A DNA stretch of 10,203 nucleotides from SVTX01 sp045612105 (GTDB lineage: Bacteria; Bacillota; Clostridia; Oscillospirales; CAG-272): assembly GCA_045612105.1 (NCBI GenBank), contig JAZKYL010000152.1:1-10203 (forward strand), in the 5' to 3' direction. A program made the position numbers and the translations under genes. Below are positions 7,294 through 10,203 of the stretch, one piece after another (positions within the stretch are counted from its first letter, which is position 1; every line of letters begins with the position of its first letter). The notes below the pieces were generated by a model that ran no database searches, was not told the DNA's origin, and worked only from the letters and a program-made list of their open reading frames with translations.

Positions 7294-7355
7294 GGCATAT
7301 TTCACTTGAAAAGAGGATAAATGCGGCAATTTTCACCATTGTTGTGAGGACGTTT

Positions 7356-7517
7356 AAATTTTGATTTGTCGGGGACGCGGGGGAGGACGCGTTCCACCTT
7401 TTTCGAGAAAAAGGTGGAGCCAAAAAGCTTCCCCGCAAATTAATCGGAAGTGTAGCCATTTTATTTTGTAAAACCGTGAGGATTTTAGGCAGAGCCTTAC
7501 TGCTATCGTGTTGCGAG
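7356..7517 (+). repeat. Dispersed structured repeat, copy 1
   Basis: Head of 39 nt (7356-7394) identical to 10019-10057. It is followed by a copy-specific perfect hairpin (7393-7403 pairing with 7408-7418, loop CGAG) and then CTTCCCCGC (7428-7436), which can pair with GCGGGG in the head (7377-7382) to close an outer stem. A 67-nt tail (7451-7517) matches 10121-10187 with 8 differences. Conserved head and tail with a variable but paired core suggest selection on structure, in DNA or RNA. Confidence 0.85.
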
Positions 7518-7639
7518 TATGTTTCAAATCGCTTGTAAATAAAGAATTTGTGATACACCCGAAACCCGATAGAAGATGCACTTTGATTCAAATCAATACG
7601 GTTTCAAAGGACAACATTGGTGTAATTTAAACCATTTTT

Positions 7640-7719
7640 CAAGGAAGGTTTTTGCCGAGCTTTTTGCCTAAAAAGCTCGCCGCCGGAGGCACCGCGTCCC
7701 CCCCGCTAAATCGCAATTT
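7640..7719 (-). repeat. Diverged inverted copy of the repeat head and hairpin module
   Basis: Read on the minus strand this gives CAAATTGCGATTT, then a G-run followed by ACGCGG, a perfect hairpin (7657-7665 with 7670-7678, loop of 4) and GGCAAAAACCTTCC. Order and key words match the other two copies, which have AAATTTTGATTT, GGGGACGCGG, a hairpin with CTTTTT/AAAAAG arms, and CAAAAAGCTTCC or CAAAAACTTCC. The stem sequence differs again. Confidence 0.65.
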
Positions 7720-7738
7720 GTTTTACAGAAAGTTAGTA

Positions 7739-7767
7739 TTGACAAAAGGACTGATTTATGATAAAAT
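7739..7767 (+). promoter_or_regulatory. Promoter of mntP
   Basis: TTGACA (7739-7744), 17-nt spacer, TAAAAT (7762-7767), with TGA immediately before the -10 (extended -10). The predicted start is near 7774, leaving a leader of only about 28 nt before the ATG. It begins 20 nt outside the right end of the structured element. Confidence 0.85.
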
Positions 7768-7801
7768 TAATTGTGTAACGTTTATTTTTGTGAGGAAAAA
7801 T

Positions 7802-8380
7802 ATGTTTGGACTAATAATGACTGCCATAGGGCTTGGTTTTGGGCTTGCGATGGATGCTTTTTCGGTATCTCTTGCCAACGGACTTCACGAGCCGAAGATG
7901 AAAATGCCGAGAATTTTACTCATTGCCGGTACGTTTGCGATCTTTCAGGGGCTTATGCCTTTGCTTGGTTGGGTTGCCGTTCACACGGTGCTTGAATATT
8001 TTTCGGTATTGGGTAAATTTATTCCTTGGATTGCCTTTGGTCTTCTCGGATTTATCGGCGGCAAGATGATAATTGAGGGTGCTAAGGGCGAATGCGCTGA
8101 CGGTGAGTGCGAGGACAGGCTGACCTTTGGACTCCTTATGATACAAGGTATTGCGACCTCTATTGACGCGCTTTCGGTTGGGTTTGCCATTGCTGAAAAT
8201 ACCTTTTTTGAGGCACTTATCAGTGTTGCGATAATTGCGGTACTGACTCTCTTTATTTGTATTGCGGGTATTATAATCGGCAAGCTTTTCGGTCAGAAAT
8301 TCGCGGGTAAGGCTTCGATTTTTGGTGGAATTATTTTGGTTGCTATCGGTCTTGAGATACTTATCTCGTCTTTTTTCTGA
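7802..8380 (+). CDS. mntP: Manganese efflux pump MntP
   Basis: A 192-residue membrane protein of the MntP family (PF02659), which exports Mn2+ from the cytoplasm. E. coli MntP is 188 residues. It shows the two related family motifs from its internal duplication, GLAMDAFSVS (14-23, Asp18) and ATSIDALSVGF (118-128, Asp122), in membrane segments whose acidic residues line the transport path. GGKMIIEG (86-93) is also typical. About six hydrophobic segments are visible, with a short acidic loop containing two Cys (GECADGECED, 96-105) in the middle. The frame stays open upstream to an ATG at 7652, but that extension runs through the promoter and repeat. ATG 7802 has GAGGA (7792-7796) at good spacing and starts exactly at the family N-terminus. 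It is a single-gene unit with its own promoter and terminator. Confidence 0.95.
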   Translation: MFGLIMTAIGLGFGLAMDAFSVSLANGLHEPKMKMPRILLIAGTFAIFQGLMPLLGWVAVHTVLEYFSVLGKFIPWIAFGLLGFIGGKMIIEGAKGECADGECEDRLTFGLLMIQGIATSIDALSVGFAIAENTFFEALISVAIIAVLTLFICIAGIIIGKLFGQKFAGKASIFGGIILVAIGLEILISSFF

Positions 8381-8386
8381 AAACAC

Positions 8387-8425
8387 AGTCGCTTTGGCAT
8401 TTTTTTACGCCAAAGCGGCTTTTTT
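8387..8425 (+). terminator. Intrinsic terminator of mntP
   Basis: A 12-bp stem with one G-U pair (8387-8398 with 8409-8420) encloses a 10-nt T-rich loop and is followed by a run of T (8420-8425). It starts 6 nt after the mntP stop codon. It separates mntP from the deoC promoter. Confidence 0.9.
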
Positions 8426-8428
8426 CTA

Positions 8429-8457
8429 TTGATTTTTCTGTTTTATTATGGTAAAAT
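8429..8457 (+). promoter_or_regulatory. Promoter of the deoC-pnp operon
   Basis: TTGATT (8429-8434), 17-nt spacer, TAAAAT (8452-8457), with TGG before the -10 (extended -10). The predicted transcript start lies near 8464, inside the putative operator, giving a leader of about 33 nt. It sits immediately downstream of the mntP terminator. Confidence 0.8.
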
Positions 8458-8477
8458 TGTTTTATGAATAAATCAAT
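8456..8477 (+). promoter_or_regulatory. Putative DeoR-type operator overlapping the deoC transcription start
   Basis: A 22-nt inverted repeat, ATTGTTTTAT then GA then ATAAATCAAT, in which 18 of 22 positions are symmetric. A third half-site, ATTGATTTTT, lies at 8428-8437 over the -35, 28 nt upstream, and matches the repeat arm at 9 of 10 positions. In Bacillus subtilis, DeoR binds ATTGAA/TTCAAT palindromes plus an extra half-site at the dra-nupC-pdp promoter, so position and ATTG...CAAT ends fit a deoxynucleoside repressor. The regulator itself is not in the window. Confidence 0.5.
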
Positions 8478-8496
8478 GCCGAAAGGATGAGAATAT

Positions 8497-9174
8497 ATGG
8501 GAAAAAACGAAATGATGCAGAAGATACTGTCTTCCTGCGATCACACACTGCTGTCACAGACTGCCACGTGGAATGATATTCGTGAGGTTTGCAACGATGG
8601 TATTAAGTACGGTACTGCGTCGGTATGTATTCCTCCTTGCTACGTCAAAAGGGCGAAGGAATACGTTGGCGGCAGACTTAAGATATGCACGGTCATTGGG
8701 TTTCCTAACGGTTATCAGACAACTGCGGTCAAGGTTTTTGAGACTCGCGAGGCAATCGAGAACGGTGCTGACGAGATAGATATGGTGATCAATATCGGCG
8801 AGCTGAAGGCGAGAAATTTCGGATATCTTATGAATGAGATCTCCGAGATCAAGGAGGCTTGCGGTGATAAGATTTTGAAGGTAATTATCGAAACCTGTCT
8901 GCTTTCAGACAGTGAGAAGATGGAAATGTGCCGTGTGGTCAGTCTTGCGGGTGCGGATTTTATTAAGACAAGCACCGGTTTTTCCACGGCGGGCGCGACG
9001 GTTGAGGACGTAAAGCTGATGCGCGATTCCTCTGATCCCAAGGTTAAGGTCAAGGCGGCGGGCGGCATCTCCAGCCTTCAGGACGCTTGGGATATGCTTG
9101 AGGCAGGCGCTGACAGACTTGGAACCAGCCGTGTGGTGAAGATCGTTAAGGGCGAGCAGGGCAAGGGCTATTGA
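8497..9174 (+). CDS. deoC: Deoxyribose-phosphate aldolase
   Basis: A 225-residue class I aldolase that cleaves 2-deoxyribose 5-phosphate to glyceraldehyde 3-phosphate and acetaldehyde, the last step of deoxynucleoside breakdown in the cytoplasm. Length is near the 220-225 residues of Firmicute DeoC (E. coli has 259). Motifs: DHTLL (15-19), ASVCIPP (41-47), TVIGFPNG (65-72), ADEIDMVINIG (91-101) with Asp95, ADFIKTSTGF (153-162) with Schiff-base Lys157, and VKAAGGI (185-191) with Lys186. These match E. coli Asp102, Lys167 and Lys201, so the enzyme should be active. ATG 8497 has AAAGGA (8482-8487) upstream; later in-frame ATGs at codons 6 and 7 are poorer choices. The phosphorylase gene follows after 24 nt, in the same operon. 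Confidence 0.96.
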   Translation: MGKNEMMQKILSSCDHTLLSQTATWNDIREVCNDGIKYGTASVCIPPCYVKRAKEYVGGRLKICTVIGFPNGYQTTAVKVFETREAIENGADEIDMVINIGELKARNFGYLMNEISEIKEACGDKILKVIIETCLLSDSEKMEMCRVVSLAGADFIKTSTGFSTAGATVEDVKLMRDSSDPKVKVKAAGGISSLQDAWDMLEAGADRLGTSRVVKIVKGEQGKGY

Positions 9175-9198
9175 TCTGCACCCCGGAAAGGAGCTTTT

Positions 9199-10011
9199 AT
9201 GTATAACAAACTTCAAAAAGCAATTAAAAGTATAAGAGAAAAGACGAATTTTGAGCCTGAGGTGGCTATTATTTTAGGCTCGGGACTCGGTGATTTTGCC
9301 GAGCAGATCGAGCAGGTTGCGGTGGTAGATTACAGCGAGATCGAGGGATTTCCGATCTCCACTGTGGCGGGGCACAAGGGTCGTTTTGTATTCGGATATC
9401 TTTCGGGCAAGGCAGTGGTAGCTATGCAGGGAAGAGTTCACTATTACGAGGGCTATTCTATCGGTGACGTAGTTATGCCCACCAGAATTATGGGAATGCT
9501 TGGTGCTAAAAAGCTGATACTTACCAATGCGGCGGGCGGCATTAATTACAACTACCGTCCCGGAGATTTTATGATAATTACCGATCATATTTCGAATTTT
9601 GTTCCCAGTCCTCTCATTGGCGCGAATATTGACGAGCTTGGTGTGAGATTCCCCGATATGAGCGAAGTTTACAGCAAGAGAATGAGACAGATCGTCTCTC
9701 GCGCGGCGGTTGATTGCGGCATTTCAATTAAAGAAGGCATTTACGTTCAGCTGACGGGTCCCAACTATGAGACTCCTGCAGAGATCCGTATGTGCCGCAC
9801 GTTGGGTGCCGACGCGGTTGGCATGAGTACTGCCTGCGAGGCTATGGCGGCAAGACATATGGGCATTGAGGTCTGCGGTATTTCCTGCATTACCAATATG
9901 GCGGCGGGAATGAATCGAGAGCCCTTATCCCACAAGGAAGTTCAGGAGACTGCTGACAGAGTCGCGGAGCAATTCAAGGCTCTTGTCACCGCCGTGGTTG
10001 AAAGAATTTAA
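9199..10011 (+). CDS. punA: Purine nucleoside phosphorylase, trimeric low-molecular-mass class
   Basis: A 270-residue enzyme of the PunA/human-PNP class that splits (deoxy)inosine and (deoxy)guanosine with phosphate into base plus (deoxy)ribose 1-phosphate. Motifs: AIILGSGLG (23-31) with phosphate-binding Ser28, AGHKGRF (57-63) with His59, QGRVHYYEGY (77-86) with Arg79 and His81, LTNAAGG (108-114), GPNYETPAE (187-195) with Glu195, GADAVGMSTACEA (203-215) and CITNMAAG (230-237) with Asn233. Glu195 and Asn233 correspond to human Glu201 and Asn243, which select 6-oxopurines, so adenosine is probably a poor substrate. AAAGGAG (9187-9193) lies 5 nt before ATG, and the 24-nt gap to deoC supports co-transcription. 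Deoxyribose 1-phosphate needs phosphopentomutase before DeoC can use it, and no deoB is in the window. The structured repeat begins 8 nt after the stop. Confidence 0.96.
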   Translation: MYNKLQKAIKSIREKTNFEPEVAIILGSGLGDFAEQIEQVAVVDYSEIEGFPISTVAGHKGRFVFGYLSGKAVVAMQGRVHYYEGYSIGDVVMPTRIMGMLGAKKLILTNAAGGINYNYRPGDFMIITDHISNFVPSPLIGANIDELGVRFPDMSEVYSKRMRQIVSRAAVDCGISIKEGIYVQLTGPNYETPAEIRMCRTLGADAVGMSTACEAMAARHMGIEVCGISCITNMAAGMNREPLSHKEVQETADRVAEQFKALVTAVVERI

Positions 10012-10018
10012 AAACTTC

Positions 10019-10203
10019 AAATTTTGATTTGTCGGGGACGCGGGGGAGGACGCGTTCGAGAAACTTTTTGAAAAAAGTTTCTCAAGCTCTTCAAAAACTT
10101 CCCCGCAAAAAGGATTAAAATGTAGCCATTTCGTTTTATAAAACCGTGAGGATTATAGTCTATGCCTTACTGCTATCGTGTTTCGAGTTTTTTACAAACT
10201 CTT
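10019..10203 (+). repeat. Dispersed structured repeat, copy 2, cut by the window edge
   Basis: Head 10019-10057 is identical to 7356-7394. The copy-specific hairpin is a perfect 12-bp stem (10058-10069 with 10072-10083). CTTCCCCGC (10098-10106) can pair back to GCGGGG (10040-10045). The tail 10121-10187 is 88% identical to copy 1. The sequence runs to the window end, so a right inverted terminus may lie beyond it. No separate U-tract terminator for the deoC-pnp operon is visible before this repeat. Confidence 0.85.

Larger units (their letters stand above)
7356..7719. mobile_element. MITE-like structured intergenic element with imperfect terminal inverted repeats
   Basis: A gene-free stretch that begins with AAATTTTGATTTGTCGGGG and ends with a diverged inverted version (TAAATCGCAATTT preceded by GCGTCCCC). 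It contains no plausible gene: short open frames across it lack ribosome sites and reflect GC-rich repeat sequence. The left 160 nt recur after the last gene of the window. GTTT flanks both ends (7352-7355 and 7720-7723), which is too short to count as a proven target duplication. Between 7518 and 7640 I see only a short palindrome, TTGATT-CA-AATCAA, near 7583-7596. The boundaries of the element are inferred. Confidence 0.55.

Noticed and set aside
7274..7591. Minus-strand short open frames (105 and 75 residues) within the intergenic element
   Set aside because: They lie across the structured repeat and have Arg/Pro-rich products from GC-rich repeat words; the second copy breaks the frame, and no SD site is present.
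7583..7596. TTGATT-CA-AATCAA palindrome as an operator
   Set aside because: It lies more than 140 nt from either promoter and has no second copy; it is noted only as a short palindrome.
7652..7801. N-terminal extension of mntP by 50 codons
   Set aside because: The extension covers the inverted repeat module, the -35/-10 boxes and the SD site; the family N-terminus matches ATG 7802.
10058..10083. Hairpin after the phosphorylase gene as an intrinsic terminator
   Set aside because: The stem is perfect but no T-tract follows (AAGCTC instead), and it is the core of the dispersed repeat.

Overview
The window looks like part of a chromosome from an uncultured anaerobic, gut- or rumen-type Firmicute of class Clostridia. 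This is inferred from strong Shine-Dalgarno sites, consensus sigma-A promoters with TGn-extended -10 boxes, a Gram-positive style lipoprotein, a cytosolic GH88 uronyl hydrolase and standard-code translation. No 16S or other marker is present, so no genus can be given.

Left part (1-5850, minus strand): one uninterrupted reading frame of 1950 codons that runs off the left edge. It encodes a giant mosaic surface lipoprotein. In order it has a signal peptide with a lipobox Cys, a 28-residue EW-type repeat array with G-X-D tracts, three 36-residue beta modules each followed by a collagen-like G-X-Y tract, a 20-cysteine repeat region, beta-rich regions I cannot assign to a family, and a C-terminal oligopeptide-type solute-binding (SBP_bac_5) domain. 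Every apparent plus-strand gene here is a shadow of this frame.

Middle (5850-7300): a near-perfect promoter drives the lipoprotein. A hairpin terminator separates it from an upstream minus-strand gene for a GH88 unsaturated glucuronyl hydrolase, which has its own promoter. The two promoters share an identical 15-nt -10 region.

Intergenic element (7356-7719): a gene-free stretch holds a structured repeat with imperfect terminal inverted repeats. A second copy starts 8 nt after the last gene and runs off the right edge (10019-10203). Across three related modules the core hairpin differs in sequence but stays perfectly paired.

Right part (7739-10011, plus strand): mntP (manganese exporter) is a single gene with its own promoter and terminator. 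It is followed by a deoC-purine nucleoside phosphorylase operon for deoxynucleoside salvage. An inverted repeat resembling a DeoR-type operator overlaps the deoC start region. No tRNA, rRNA, CRISPR array, transposase or integrase is visible.
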